A stretch of 64,000 bases of DNA from an uncultured Subdoligranulum sp. (GCA_900545545.1 UQZO01000006.1:62001-126000), one strand, 5' to 3'; shown: positions 51,352-60,248, counted from the stretch's first letter. Program-made: numbers and translations. The notes: generated from the sequence alone by a model not told the origin.

Positions 51352-51703
51352 GGGCTGTAATGGTTTCGACGGGGAGAGAGAGGCGTGAGCAGCGGGCCGT
51401 GGCGGTGCACCACGATAAAAGTACCAATTAAAATTAACTGACAACAATTATCCTGTTGCCGTCGCTGCCTAATTAGGCGCGACCGTCCTGCCTGCGTTAG
51501 TACCGCGCGGGGTCAGGGCGTCGATTAGGTACTGAACGTGCACGGGCTTAAGCTTTGCGGCCCGTCATGCATTTATGAAGCTACCAAGGCGTAGCGCGTG
51601 TGTGTTCGCCCGCGCCAAGGGAAATCTAATAAACACACTGCGCCCGGAGATACTCTAACCGATTTCTTTTCGGACACGGGTTCGACTCCCGTCAGCTCCA
51701 CCA
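51352..51703 (+). ncRNA. ssrA: Transfer-messenger RNA
   Basis: The 5' end GGGGCTGTAATGGTTTCGAC and the 3' end, with CGGGTTCGACTCCCG T-arm and CAGCTCCACCA, form the tRNA-Ala-like domain and include an encoded CCA. The tag frame ends DNNYPVAVAA and stops with TAA at 51470-51472; the resume codon is probably the ACT at 51437, but a codon to either side cannot be excluded. Length is 352 nt, as expected for a one-piece tmRNA. With smpB it forms a complete trans-translation pair. Confidence 0.96.
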
Positions 51704-51709
51704 TACGTA

Positions 51710-51747
51710 CCCCAGACGAACCCTAGTGGTTCGTCTGGGGTATTTTT
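51710..51747 (+). terminator. Terminator after tmRNA
   Basis: A 13-bp perfect stem (CCCCAGACGAACC and its complement) with a 5-nt loop and a following TATTTTTAT. Confidence 0.92.
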
Positions 51748-51877
51748 ATAGACCAATGTGCCCGGCTCCTGTGCCTGCAAGCACGGGGGCCGTTTTTTTG
51801 CAGAGGCATATCGTTGGCAACAGTTTGGAAATCTTGTACAGTATAATAAGAAGCACACAAGGCAAAGGAGAAAGATC

Positions 51878-52537
51878 ATGAACCCAGTATTGATTGTGGA
51901 TGATGAAAAGGCCATTGCAGATTTGATTGAGATGACTCTGGAACCCTTTGGGTACGATTGCTGCAAGGCATACAGCGGGGAGGAGGCAGCAGATTTTATC
52001 GAAAGCCGAAATTTTGATCTGATCCTGCTGGACGTAATGCTGCCCGGGGTGGATGGCTTTGCGCTGATGGACTATATCGCCCCTACGGGAACGCCGGTAA
52101 TCTTTCTGACCGCCAAAACGTCGGTGGAGGACAGAGTGAGAGGGCTGCGGGCCGGCGCTTATGATTACATTACAAAACCCTTTGCAACGGAGGAGCTTCT
52201 GGCTCGCGTGGAGGGATTGATGCGCCATACCGGCCGGCGGCATCAGACGCTTTGTATATGGGGCGTTGAGATTCAACCTGAGACCCGTACGGTACAAAAG
52301 GGCGGCGTTCCGGTCAAATTGACCCCGCGTGAGTTCGATCTTCTTATGGTGCTGGTATATAACCAGGGGGTGGCGCTGTACAGGGATGTCCTGTTGGAAC
52401 GAGTCTGGGGCATGGATAGCGATGCGGCACCCCGTACTCTGGATATTCACGTCTGCCGTCTGCGAAAAAAGCTGGGATGGACCACTCAAATCCGGGCTAT
52501 TCCAAAAATTGGATACTTGCTGGAGGCTGAACCATGA
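51878..52537 (+). CDS. Response regulator, OmpR/PhoB family
   Basis: A regulator of 219 residues: receiver domain with IVDDEKAIADLIEM (start), phospho-acceptor Asp in LILLDVMLPGVDG and Lys in DYITKPFA, then a winged helix with LTPREFDLLMVLVYNQG and DIHVCRLRKKLG. The ATG at 51878 follows AAAGGAG by 7 nt. It opens a run of kinase, membrane protein and lipoprotein genes. This order suggests an envelope-linked signal, but the target genes are unknown. Confidence 0.92.
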   Translation: MNPVLIVDDEKAIADLIEMTLEPFGYDCCKAYSGEEAADFIESRNFDLILLDVMLPGVDGFALMDYIAPTGTPVIFLTAKTSVEDRVRGLRAGAYDYITKPFATEELLARVEGLMRHTGRRHQTLCIWGVEIQPETRTVQKGGVPVKLTPREFDLLMVLVYNQGVALYRDVLLERVWGMDSDAAPRTLDIHVCRLRKKLGWTTQIRAIPKIGYLLEAEP

Positions 52538-53940
52538 AATTTGCACACAAACTGACGCTGGCAATCGTTTTGCCGCTGTGCGTGGCATTGTCGGTGGGAG
52601 GTACCTGGTCCATACACCAGAATTTTCTGGAAGCGCTTGACACGGCAGCCCGCACCAACAGTTCTGCCCAGATGCGGCAACGCTATGCGTTGGAAAACGA
52701 GCTGGCCGATGTGCAAGGCGACAGTGCCAACGAAATCTATACTCGACTATGTACTTACGAGCAGGAACAGCGTACGCTGGGGGAAGAAGGGCTGCTTTTC
52801 ACCGTAATGGGTGAGAATGGTGCTGTATTGTATTCCACCATGCCTTTGGATATCCCGTACCGGGAACAGCAACAGGCAGTGACAACCGGTGAAGACCGGG
52901 TGTTCTACGTGGATACCGGGGCAACAAAGTACCAGTTACTTACCACGCCGCTGCGCGGGTTGTCCCGTACAATGTGGCTCGTCAATGTCTATGATGTAAC
53001 TGCTCAGTTTGCAGAGCGGGACCGGCAGGTCCGACAACACCTGACACTGGAAGGAGTCGCTCTGCTGCTGACGGGGGCGGCAGCTGCGCTGATGGCCCGG
53101 CTGCTGACGCGGCCCTTACACCAGCTGGAATTGGCCAGTAGGGCCCTTTCTTCCGGAGAACAGTCCGCTCGGGCAGATATCCATAGCGGAGACGAACTGG
53201 AACAGCTGGGGCTGACCTTCAATCATATGGCCGATACATTGACAACCCAGATGCGGGCACTGGAGGAGGAATCAGCCCGGCAAAAGCGGTTTGTGGCTGC
53301 CTTTACACACGAACTGAAAACCCCCATGACAGCCATTTTAGGGTACGCGGATCTGCTGCGCAAGGGGGAACAGACGGCAGACAAGCGCCACCGCGCAGCC
53401 GGGTACATCTACCAGGAGGCGAGCCGCCTGGAAACCTTGGGCCAGGAATTGTTGCAGCTTTTTGGCCTGGAACAGGGCGGCATAACCCGGGAACCGGTAC
53501 AGTTGAGTATGGTTTGGGGCGACGTGATTCGAAGTCTGCCGGACCTTGCTGGACGTCTTACGGTAGAGGGGCAGGACCCCACCCTGCGGGTCAACCGACC
53601 ATTGCTGGGTACACTGCTGCGCAACCTGGTCCTGAATGCGGCGGCTGCCGATACACAAGGTGGAAACATCCGTTTGTGGTGCGACCAACGGGACGGTGTG
53701 CTATGCCTGGGCGTGACGGATACCGGCCCTGGCATCCCGGCAGAGGAACTGGAAAAACTTCGTGAGCCATTTTACCGGTTGGATAAAAGCCGGTCCAGGC
53801 AAAATGGAGGCAATGGTCTGGGGCTGACAATCTGTGAGCGCGTCGCCCAAGCCCACGGAACAACCCTTCGGATGGAAAGTGAAGTGGGAAAAGGTACCAC
53901 AGTTTGGATTCCTTGGGAGGAGGCAGAACCATGCGTGTAA
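52534..53940 (+). CDS. Sensor histidine kinase
   Basis: A kinase of 468 residues. Membrane segments at about 8-28 and 170-190 enclose an extracellular domain of about 140 residues; HAMP domain (about 190-243), H-box AFTHELKTPMTAILGY (His about 254), N-box LRNLVLNAAAAD and ATP-site DTGPGIP and NGGNGLGLTICERV. The ATGA overlap with the regulator gene marks a cognate pair. The signal is not evident. Confidence 0.93.
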   Translation: MKFAHKLTLAIVLPLCVALSVGGTWSIHQNFLEALDTAARTNSSAQMRQRYALENELADVQGDSANEIYTRLCTYEQEQRTLGEEGLLFTVMGENGAVLYSTMPLDIPYREQQQAVTTGEDRVFYVDTGATKYQLLTTPLRGLSRTMWLVNVYDVTAQFAERDRQVRQHLTLEGVALLLTGAAAALMARLLTRPLHQLELASRALSSGEQSARADIHSGDELEQLGLTFNHMADTLTTQMRALEEESARQKRFVAAFTHELKTPMTAILGYADLLRKGEQTADKRHRAAGYIYQEASRLETLGQELLQLFGLEQGGITREPVQLSMVWGDVIRSLPDLAGRLTVEGQDPTLRVNRPLLGTLLRNLVLNAAAADTQGGNIRLWCDQRDGVLCLGVTDTGPGIPAEELEKLREPFYRLDKSRSRQNGGNGLGLTICERVAQAHGTTLRMESEVGKGTTVWIPWEEAEPCV

Positions 53941-54641
53941 AAACGTACAGAAGTATTATGCTGGTGGCGATGATATTGCTCTGCTTGCTCTCGCTTGGGT
54001 TACCGTTATTCTACAATCACTGGAGCAATATCCAATTGGCGCGGCAGGGAACTCTACGCCCGGAGCAACCGGGTATGTTGAGTGCCGAGGGGCAGGAGAA
54101 TCCGCTGGTCTATGCCCTGTACCGCAACCGTTTTGTAACGCAGTCTGCGCTGGAACTGCCTGGAGATGTGCAGCAAGTCCAGCAGGATTTGCTGTCCCGA
54201 ACCGAAGCACTGGCCCAAGCCGGGGTGCTACCGGATCTTGTGGCACAGAGGGCCCAATGGATTTTAGAACAGCCGGTATCGCAAGCTACAAGTAAAGAGG
54301 AAAACGGATTTGCAAGTGCCACCTACCTGATCCCGCAGAAGGGGGCTTTTGGCTACTGTTCGGTTTACGCCTGTTGGCAGGAAGATTCAGAGATGGTGGT
54401 TTCGTATATCGTGACGGCGGATACTGTCCTGAACGACCTGGAACCTTATCTTTCCGCTTACCAGGCGTATTTGCAGGTGAACAATCTGCCGGACTGGCAG
54501 GTTGACTTCCGGCAGGAGGGAGAGGCTTGGGGCTGGTCTCAGACAGGGCAACTGAGTCTCTTCTGCCGTCGGGAAGCGGGTCGCTTTCTTTTGGGGGCGG
54601 TTTCCCAAGCAGAACCGTTGGCAAATGAGTTTGCTTCATAA
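53931..54641 (+). CDS. Hypothetical membrane-anchored protein next to a two-component system
   Basis: A 236-residue protein with one N-terminal membrane segment (about 10-27) and an extracellular remainder. No known family is recognised. The start at 53931 follows GGGAGGAGG and overlaps the kinase stop by 10 nt, so kinase and this protein are made together. Such partner proteins often modulate the sensor or are part of its target pathway; this is inferred from position only. Confidence 0.6.
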   Translation: MRVKTYRSIMLVAMILLCLLSLGLPLFYNHWSNIQLARQGTLRPEQPGMLSAEGQENPLVYALYRNRFVTQSALELPGDVQQVQQDLLSRTEALAQAGVLPDLVAQRAQWILEQPVSQATSKEENGFASATYLIPQKGAFGYCSVYACWQEDSEMVVSYIVTADTVLNDLEPYLSAYQAYLQVNNLPDWQVDFRQEGEAWGWSQTGQLSLFCRREAGRFLLGAVSQAEPLANEFAS

Positions 54642-54661
54642 AGAATAAGGAGTGAAGGATT

Positions 54662-55978
54662 ATGAAAAAACGGATGTGCCTTGCCGTGCTGTGCTTGTTG
54701 CTCCTTGCCAGTGGCTGCGCACAAAAGCAAGAACTCGAACCATCTCAGGAGACACTGGAGACAGCCTCTGTTGATGGGGGAGATCTGTATGCCCTCACTG
54801 GCGAAACACCGGATGGACTCTACCATACCAACTGGGGAAAAGAAACCTGCTTCCTGGACTATGCCACCGGTCAGAACCGTCCTCTGTGTGCTGAACCGGG
54901 GTGCAACCATGCCGATGAGACCTGTGCGGCCCGCTTGCCCGAGAATACATCCTACAGTGAGATATTTCTGCTGAAGGATGGTTCCTTGGCATACAGCTTG
55001 AAGGACGAAACTTCCTATTCTATCTGGCGGATGGACGGCGATGGAGGCAACCGGCAGGAACTGGGCCGCATGGCGGAGGAAAATGCAATCTGGAATCTTC
55101 TTTGTGCGGATGATGTCTACCTGTATCTGGCCTGTGAATCTTATGAAGAGGGCGCACAGTTTACGGTCAGCCGTGTGCCCTTGACCGGTGGCGTCCCGGA
55201 AACCCTGTGGAGCAAAAAGGAATATGCAGCTCCGCAAATGCTGGGGGTGAGCGGGCGAAATCTGGTACTGTGGTGGTACGATTGGAGTGAGCAGGAAGAA
55301 GTTCCACAGCCGGTCGTGACCAGCGAAATGCCGGAGGAAGAGGTGCAGGAAAAGCTCGCAGCCTATGATGCGGAAATGGACCGGGTAACGGGTGATTTCC
55401 GAGTGGTACTCTGTTCTATAGATACGGGGGAAGAGCAGGAACTGGACAGTTGGACGAGTCTCCACGGGACAACAGGGCGGACATTGTACTGGAAGCAGGA
55501 CCGTCTGTACTGGATGGATTGTGGGGAGTCGGGCTCGCTGCATTGGATTATGGCGGATGGTCAGCAAGGGGAACTCGCAGTCCAATGGCCGCAGGAAATT
55601 ACCCAGTGTCAAGAGGAACTGAACATCAATTTGGAATGCCGAATGTTGCAGGGTGAGATTTTGCTGACTGTGTGTGAATTCCGGGAAAATGACCCGGTAG
55701 TCAGGCGGTACGTGCTGGACCTGGAAAGCGGTGCCGTGCAGGAAATTCCGCTGCAATATATTGCCAATGCAACGGAGGAACCTGTTTCCATCCAAGGACA
55801 GGGAGAGGATTGTCTTTTTGTCGTATTTGAAGAACAGGTACAGATTGGCACCTATCTGGACCCTGACGGTATGCCTGCAACCTCTATGGAAACACACCGG
55901 CGCTACGGACTTATCAGTGAGGAGGACTTTCTGGCGGGCATCCCCAATTATAGGGAAATTCAGTTGGAGACCCCGTGA
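54662..55978 (+). CDS. Lipoprotein of unknown function, 438 residues
   Basis: The signal peptide ends in the lipobox LASGC (Cys about residue 19). The mature part is acidic, rich in Trp and Tyr, and shows repeated short stretches such as LYALTGETPDGLYHTNWG, SYSIWRMDGDGGNRQELGRM and RTLYWKQDRLYWMDCGESG. This spacing suggests a beta-propeller-like sensor fold (as in DUF5050-type proteins), but the repeats are not clear enough to define blades. Four Cys pairs could form disulfides outside the cell. It is in one run with the two-component system. Confidence 0.7.
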   Translation: MKKRMCLAVLCLLLLASGCAQKQELEPSQETLETASVDGGDLYALTGETPDGLYHTNWGKETCFLDYATGQNRPLCAEPGCNHADETCAARLPENTSYSEIFLLKDGSLAYSLKDETSYSIWRMDGDGGNRQELGRMAEENAIWNLLCADDVYLYLACESYEEGAQFTVSRVPLTGGVPETLWSKKEYAAPQMLGVSGRNLVLWWYDWSEQEEVPQPVVTSEMPEEEVQEKLAAYDAEMDRVTGDFRVVLCSIDTGEEQELDSWTSLHGTTGRTLYWKQDRLYWMDCGESGSLHWIMADGQQGELAVQWPQEITQCQEELNINLECRMLQGEILLTVCEFRENDPVVRRYVLDLESGAVQEIPLQYIANATEEPVSIQGQGEDCLFVVFEEQVQIGTYLDPDGMPATSMETHRRYGLISEEDFLAGIPNYREIQLETP

Positions 55979-56296
55979 ATGCAGCTGGACAAGCGGTACC
56001 CGGTGCGGTATAATGCGGCTATGAAAGTATTGTATTTGTATCTGGCTGTCATCAACTTGATAGCTTTCGGTTTCATGGCAGCGGATAAACGCCGCGCCCA
56101 AAAACATCGTTGGCGGATACCGGAACATACATTGTTTGCCGCTGCACTGCTGGGCGGGAGCCTTGGCGCGTTGTTGGGCATGTATCTTTGCCATCATAAA
56201 ACCAAACACTGGTATTTTGTCGTGGGAATGCCTTTGATTCTTGTGGTACAGATTGCCTTGGTATTCTGGCTTGGAGGCGGGAGTCATGTGGTTTAA
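55979..56296 (+). CDS. DUF1294 family membrane protein
   Basis: A small membrane protein with the DUF1294 pattern AADKRRAQKHRWRIPEHTLF, GGSLGALLGMYLCHHKTKHWYF and three or four membrane segments. The ATG at 55979 touches the lipoprotein stop (TGAATG), so coupling is possible. A second ATG at 56021, 7 nt after a TATAAT, could start a shorter, 91-residue protein that begins MKVLYLYLAV and fits the family start better. I give the longer form and note both. Function of the family is unknown. Confidence 0.75.
   Translation: MQLDKRYPVRYNAAMKVLYLYLAVINLIAFGFMAADKRRAQKHRWRIPEHTLFAAALLGGSLGALLGMYLCHHKTKHWYFVVGMPLILVVQIALVFWLGGGSHVV
55986..56014 (+). promoter_or_regulatory. Possible internal promoter before the DUF1294 gene
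   Basis: TGGACA and TATAAT are separated by 17 nt. The expected transcript start coincides with the ATG at 56021, which would give a leaderless mRNA. Confidence 0.4.
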
Positions 56297-56516
56297 GCAT
56301 GGAAAAAAAGGAAAGGAGAAAAGCTCGTTGACGCCCCCGGAGGGCATGACAGCGGAAGATATTGCAACCCAAAGCAGCATCTGTACAGGAGAAACGATGA
56401 TCGGATTTTTGGACTCAAAAACCGGGCGCCTGCTGCAGGCTGTGGTGGTACGAAATGACACGGATATTGCTGCGTTTTATCAAGCATATGGTTACGAACC
56501 GCCATGTCGGAATTGA
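56286..56516 (+). CDS. Hypothetical small protein, 76 residues
   Basis: The ATG at 56286 overlaps the end of the DUF1294 gene by 11 nt. The basic start MWFKHGKKGKEK is followed by an acidic segment and a stretch TGETMIGFLDSKTGRLLQAV, like a small beta hairpin. No family is recognised. Overlap with the previous gene and a normal composition favour a real gene, but no strong ribosome site is seen. Confidence 0.5.
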   Translation: MWFKHGKKGKEKSSLTPPEGMTAEDIATQSSICTGETMIGFLDSKTGRLLQAVVVRNDTDIAAFYQAYGYEPPCRN

Positions 56517-56618
56517 CAAAAAAATACCAATCCATATTTGACATTTTATTAACTTTGTGAGATATCTTGCGGTAGCGCATATTTCTTGCGCAATCTGTAG
56601 CGAAAACGTGCAGATTCT

Positions 56619-56646
56619 TTGCAAATAACAAAAACAATGTTATAAT
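56619..56646 (+). promoter_or_regulatory. Promoter of pta
   Basis: TTGCAA and TATAAT are separated by 16 nt, in an AT-rich gap of about 200 nt that holds no gene. The transcript would have a leader of about 66 nt. Confidence 0.7.
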
Positions 56647-56719
56647 AATTCCGTAAGTGTCAAGCAGAGGATATTAAGTCAATATTTCTGCGTTAAAGGA
56701 TATGGAGGTAGTTTTTTGT

Positions 56720-57685
56720 ATGTCCATTTTTGAAAATTTTGAAGCCAAGCTGCGCGCAGAGTCCAAGTCCATCGTGTTTACCGAAGGCACCGACGCGCGT
56801 ATTCTGTCTGCTGCCAGCCGTTTGCTGGCGGGTAAGACACTGCGCGTGATTCTGCTGGGCGAGCCGGAGGCTGTCAACAAGGCGGCAGCTGAGGGTGGCT
56901 TTGATATTACCGGCGCAGAAATTCTGGACCCTGCTTCTTACGAAGGTTTTGATGAAATGGTTGCCAAGATGGTTGAGCTGCGCAAGGGCAAAATGACTGA
57001 GGAACAGTGCCGTGCGGCGCTTTCCAAGTCCAACTATTTCGGCACCATGCTTGTCAAGATGGGCAAGGCGGATTGCCTGCTGGGTGGCGCCACTTATTCT
57101 ACCGCTGATACGGTTCGCCCCGCGCTGCAGCTGATCAAATGCAAGCCCGGCATCAAGTCGGTCAGCTCCTGCTTCATTCTGATGCGCGCTGATGAGAGCA
57201 TCGCCATGGGTGACTGTGCCATCAACATCGATCCAAGCGAGGATGAGATCGTGGAGTCTACCGTGGAGACGGCACATACCGCCGAGATCTTCGGTATCGA
57301 TCCCCGCGTCGCACTGCTGTCCTATTCCACCAAGGGCTCCGGCAAGGGCGAGACCGTCGACAAGATGCGCAATGCTACCGTCCGCGTGCAGGAAGCACAC
57401 CCGGAACTGAAGGTTGATGGTGAGCTGCAGTTTGACGCTGCGGTTGCACCGGAGGTCGGTCAGCTCAAGGCACCGGGTTCCAAGGTGGCTGGCTACGCCA
57501 ATACCTTCATTTTCCCGAACATCAACGCCGGCAACATTGGCTACAAGATTGCCCAGCGTCTGGGTGGTTTTGAGGCCTATGGCCCCATCCTGCAGGGTTT
57601 GAACGCTCCCATCAATGATCTGTCCCGTGGATGCAACGCTGAGGAAGTCTACAAGATGGCGCTGATTACCGCTGCGCTGATCTGA
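56720..57685 (+). CDS. pta: Phosphate acetyltransferase
   Basis: Converts acetyl-CoA and phosphate to acetyl phosphate, the first step of acetate formation and ATP gain. The 321-residue protein is the short Pta type with EGTDARILSAASRLL (about 15-29), GGATYSTADTVRPALQLI, and LSYSTKGSGKGETVDKM (about 192-208). The ATG at 56720 follows GGAGG by 11 nt. No acetate kinase gene is adjacent. Phosphate butyryltransferase is a relative, but length and motifs favour Pta. Confidence 0.92.
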   Translation: MSIFENFEAKLRAESKSIVFTEGTDARILSAASRLLAGKTLRVILLGEPEAVNKAAAEGGFDITGAEILDPASYEGFDEMVAKMVELRKGKMTEEQCRAALSKSNYFGTMLVKMGKADCLLGGATYSTADTVRPALQLIKCKPGIKSVSSCFILMRADESIAMGDCAINIDPSEDEIVESTVETAHTAEIFGIDPRVALLSYSTKGSGKGETVDKMRNATVRVQEAHPELKVDGELQFDAAVAPEVGQLKAPGSKVAGYANTFIFPNINAGNIGYKIAQRLGGFEAYGPILQGLNAPINDLSRGCNAEEVYKMALITAALI

Positions 57686-57723
57686 AAAACGCAGGTCCGA
57701 TTTATAAATTTATAAAATAGAAA

Positions 57724-57790
57724 ACGCTCCTTTTTGGAAAGCCATGTTTGCACATGGCATCTCACAAGAAAGGAGCGTTATTTTATTTTG
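57724..57790. terminator. Long hairpin terminator between convergent pta and luxS
   Basis: An 11-bp outer stem (AACGCTCCTTT and its complement) encloses an inner GCCATG/CATGGC hairpin. A T-rich tract follows on the plus strand and TTTTC on the minus strand, so it can serve both genes. Confidence 0.85.
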
Positions 57791-57841
57791 GCGTGTTGCT
57801 TATTGATTGGTGAACCTGCACGATTTCGCAGAAACGGTAAA

Positions 57842-58306
57842 TCAATCGTAACGCAGATGATCAGAATCCAACGCGTTCAGTACCGGCAGCATGGCAGCCG
57901 CTTCGGCACGGGCAGCGATGGGGTCCATCATCAGGTAATTGCCGCATTCAACCGCGGAGGCACCGGGGATTTCACCGTCGAATTTCGCCATCCAAGCAAA
58001 AGCATCGCGCACAAGGTCCAGCGCTTCGGCGTCAGTCAGGCCGGTTGTCAGCAAGTAGAAGCCGGTCAGGCAGCCCATAGGACCGACATACACAACACCG
58101 CTGCTGTATTTGCTGTTGCGTGCGTAGGTGGCAAAGAGATGTTCCAGGGTGTGCGCAGCGGCGGGGGAGAGATATTGTCCCTGATTGGGCCGCTTCATTC
58201 GAATATCCCAAGTCCGAATTTCTCCATTCGGGCCATCCTGACGGGAAAGGTACATCCCGGGCAGCAATTTGGTATGATCAACACAAAAACTGGCAATTCG
58301 TTCCAT
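57842..58306 (-). CDS. luxS: S-ribosylhomocysteine lyase LuxS
   Basis: Splits S-ribosylhomocysteine into homocysteine and DPD, the autoinducer-2 precursor. The 154-residue protein has the metal-binding HTLEHL (about 52-57), the catalytic-region GPMGCLTGFYL (about 76-86) and the third metal ligand Cys in AVECGNYL. The ATG at 58306 follows AAGGA and lies 10 nt after the pyk stop, so the two genes are probably co-transcribed. The homocysteine made can feed MetH. Confidence 0.95.
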   Translation of the reverse strand: MERIASFCVDHTKLLPGMYLSRQDGPNGEIRTWDIRMKRPNQGQYLSPAAAHTLEHLFATYARNSKYSSGVVYVGPMGCLTGFYLLTTGLTDAEALDLVRDAFAWMAKFDGEIPGASAVECGNYLMMDPIAARAEAAAMLPVLNALDSDHLRYD

Positions 58307-58316
58307 AGCGTTTTCC

Positions 58317-60062
58317 TTAGTCCGGCATGACCTGCACAACACCGCGAGAGCAATCCATCGAGATCATCATACCGTCTTTCAAGGTGCGGGTTGCATTGGT
58401 GGCGCCGACGATCACGGCTTTGTCCAGCGTCAGACCGACAATGGCAGAGTGGCTGTTGGTGCCGGCTTCCTCGGTAATGATACCAGCGGCATCACGCATA
58501 AAGGGCAGAGTGGCGTTGGTCGTGAACGGCAGAACCAGAATCTGGCCGGGCTTGAACTTCTTGGCAGCTTCAGCGGCGCTGCGGCAGACACAAACCTCGC
58601 CCTTGGCATTGTGCTGACCAATGCCAACACCGGCCAGCAGCGTATTGCCAACCAGGTGAATCTTGATCATGTTGGTGGTGCCGGAAACGCCAACGGGAAC
58701 ACCGGCCGTCACAACAACGAGGTCACCGGAATGAATCAGGTCGGCCTTCTCGGCAGCGGCTACAGACATCGAGATCAGTTCATCGGTAGAATTCGCGTAA
58801 TCCATCAACAGGGGAGTGACACCGCGGTAAATATTCATCTGGCGGCGGGTGCGTTCATCCAGTACGCAGGCAATGATCTGAGTGTCGGGACGGAAACGGC
58901 TCAGCAGACGAGCGGTCTCGCCGGACTTGGAAGCAGAGATGATCGCGGATGCGCCGATATCGGCGGCGGTGGTGCAGGCGGCATGACCTACGGCTGCACC
59001 GATGGTCAGATGAGAGTCATGCGTGCCGGCGTGATGGACCAGGCTGTCGAAGCTGGAGTCCGCCTCGGTGGTTTCCGCGATGGTAGCCATGGCTTTCAGG
59101 GCTTCCACGGGGTATTTGCCGGCGGCGGTCTCACCGGAAAGCATGACTGCACCGGTACCGTCGTAGATGGCGTTGGCAACGTCGGTGATCTCGGCACGGG
59201 TGGGACGCGGGTTGACGATCATGGAATCCAGCATCTGGGTGGCCGTGATGCAGATCTTGCCGGCGCTCATAGCGCGGTCGATCAGGTGCTTCTGAATGGC
59301 GGGAATCTCGGCAAAGTCGATTTCCACACCCATATCGCCGCGGGCGACCATGATGCCGTCGGCTACCGTCAGGATCTCGTCGATGTTGTCAATGCCTTCC
59401 TGGTTCTCGATCTTGGCGATGATGCGCATGGTGCAGTCATGTTCATTCAGCAGATGGCGAATTTCCATGATGTCCTGCGCGTTGCGGGTGAAGCTGGCAG
59501 AAATCAGATCAAAGCCCTGCTCAATGCCAAAGAGGATATCATTGCGGTCGCGCTGGCTCATATAGGGCATGGAAAGATGGACGCCAGGGACGTTGACACC
59601 CTTTTTGGTCTTGATGACGCCATCGTTCTGCACGGTGCAGTGAATCTCGGTATCCTCAACGGAATCAATAGACAGTTCAATCAGGCCGTCATCCAGCATG
59701 ATGCGGCCGCCGGGCTGCACATCATGGGCAAGGTCTTTGTAGGTAACAGAACAAATCTCGTTGGTGCCATCGATTTCTCGGGTGGTCAGGGTGAATTTCT
59801 GGCCGGCAACCAAGGTCTCGGTGCCGTTGGCAAACACACCCAGACGGATTTCTGGGCCTTTGGTGTCCAACATGGCGGCAACCGGCAGATCCATTTCGGC
59901 GGTCAGGGCGCGCAGTGCATCCAGACGCCCTTTGTGCTCCTCGTAATCACCGTGAGAAAAATTAAAACGGGCAACATCCATACCGTTTTCCAGCAACTGA
60001 CGCAGAATGCCGGGCTTATCGGTGGACGGGCCCATGGTACAAACGATTTTTGTTTTACGCAT
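58317..60062 (-). CDS. pyk: Pyruvate kinase with C-terminal PEP-utilising-like domain
   Basis: Makes pyruvate and ATP from phosphoenolpyruvate. The 581-residue protein has the start KIVCTMGPSTDKPG, the B domain (about 70-170), MVARGDMGVEID and the active-site Lys in IIAKIENQEG, the allosteric C domain (about 350-470), and an extra C-terminal domain (about 485-581) with TNSHSAIVGLTLDKAVIVG, like the phosphohistidine domain of PEP-using enzymes, as in Bacillus Pyk. GGAGGAAG precedes the ATG. luxS follows. Confidence 0.96.
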   Translation of the reverse strand: MRKTKIVCTMGPSTDKPGILRQLLENGMDVARFNFSHGDYEEHKGRLDALRALTAEMDLPVAAMLDTKGPEIRLGVFANGTETLVAGQKFTLTTREIDGTNEICSVTYKDLAHDVQPGGRIMLDDGLIELSIDSVEDTEIHCTVQNDGVIKTKKGVNVPGVHLSMPYMSQRDRNDILFGIEQGFDLISASFTRNAQDIMEIRHLLNEHDCTMRIIAKIENQEGIDNIDEILTVADGIMVARGDMGVEIDFAEIPAIQKHLIDRAMSAGKICITATQMLDSMIVNPRPTRAEITDVANAIYDGTGAVMLSGETAAGKYPVEALKAMATIAETTEADSSFDSLVHHAGTHDSHLTIGAAVGHAACTTAADIGASAIISASKSGETARLLSRFRPDTQIIACVLDERTRRQMNIYRGVTPLLMDYANSTDELISMSVAAAEKADLIHSGDLVVVTAGVPVGVSGTTNMIKIHLVGNTLLAGVGIGQHNAKGEVCVCRSAAEAAKKFKPGQILVLPFTTNATLPFMRDAAGIITEEAGTNSHSAIVGLTLDKAVIVGATNATRTLKDGMMISMDCSRGVVQVMPD

Positions 60063-60110
60063 ATACTTCTTCCTCCATGGATTCTCTTATCATAAACACT
60101 ATACGACGTT

Positions 60111-60140
60111 ATTATACTACAAAATTGCTTTCCTAGACAA
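60111..60140 (-). promoter_or_regulatory. Promoter of pyk-luxS
   Basis: On the minus strand TTGTCT and TATAAT are separated by 18 nt, about 50 nt before the pyk start. Confidence 0.65.
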
Positions 60141-60219
60141 GCCCTTTGTATCTTTTTACTTGCATTTTACGGATGTTGTTCGCAAAATATCTGCCTCATC
60201 ATAAAAAAGAATGAAACAT

Positions 60220-60248
60220 TTTACATTTCAGAGCGTTTCGGTTATAAT
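60220..60248 (+). promoter_or_regulatory. Promoter of deoB
   Basis: TTTACA and TATAAT are separated by 17 nt, about 60 nt before the deoB start. With the divergent pyk promoter it fills the 244-nt gap. Confidence 0.8.

Noticed and set aside
56540..56600. Possible Rex operator before pta (TTGTGAGATATC-like sequence)
   Set aside because: Only a half-site resembles the Rex consensus; the symmetric second half is absent.
58449..60095. Open frame of 548 codons on the plus strand opposite pyk
   Set aside because: Gly-, Asp- and His-rich low-complexity translation opposite a clear pyruvate kinase gene.
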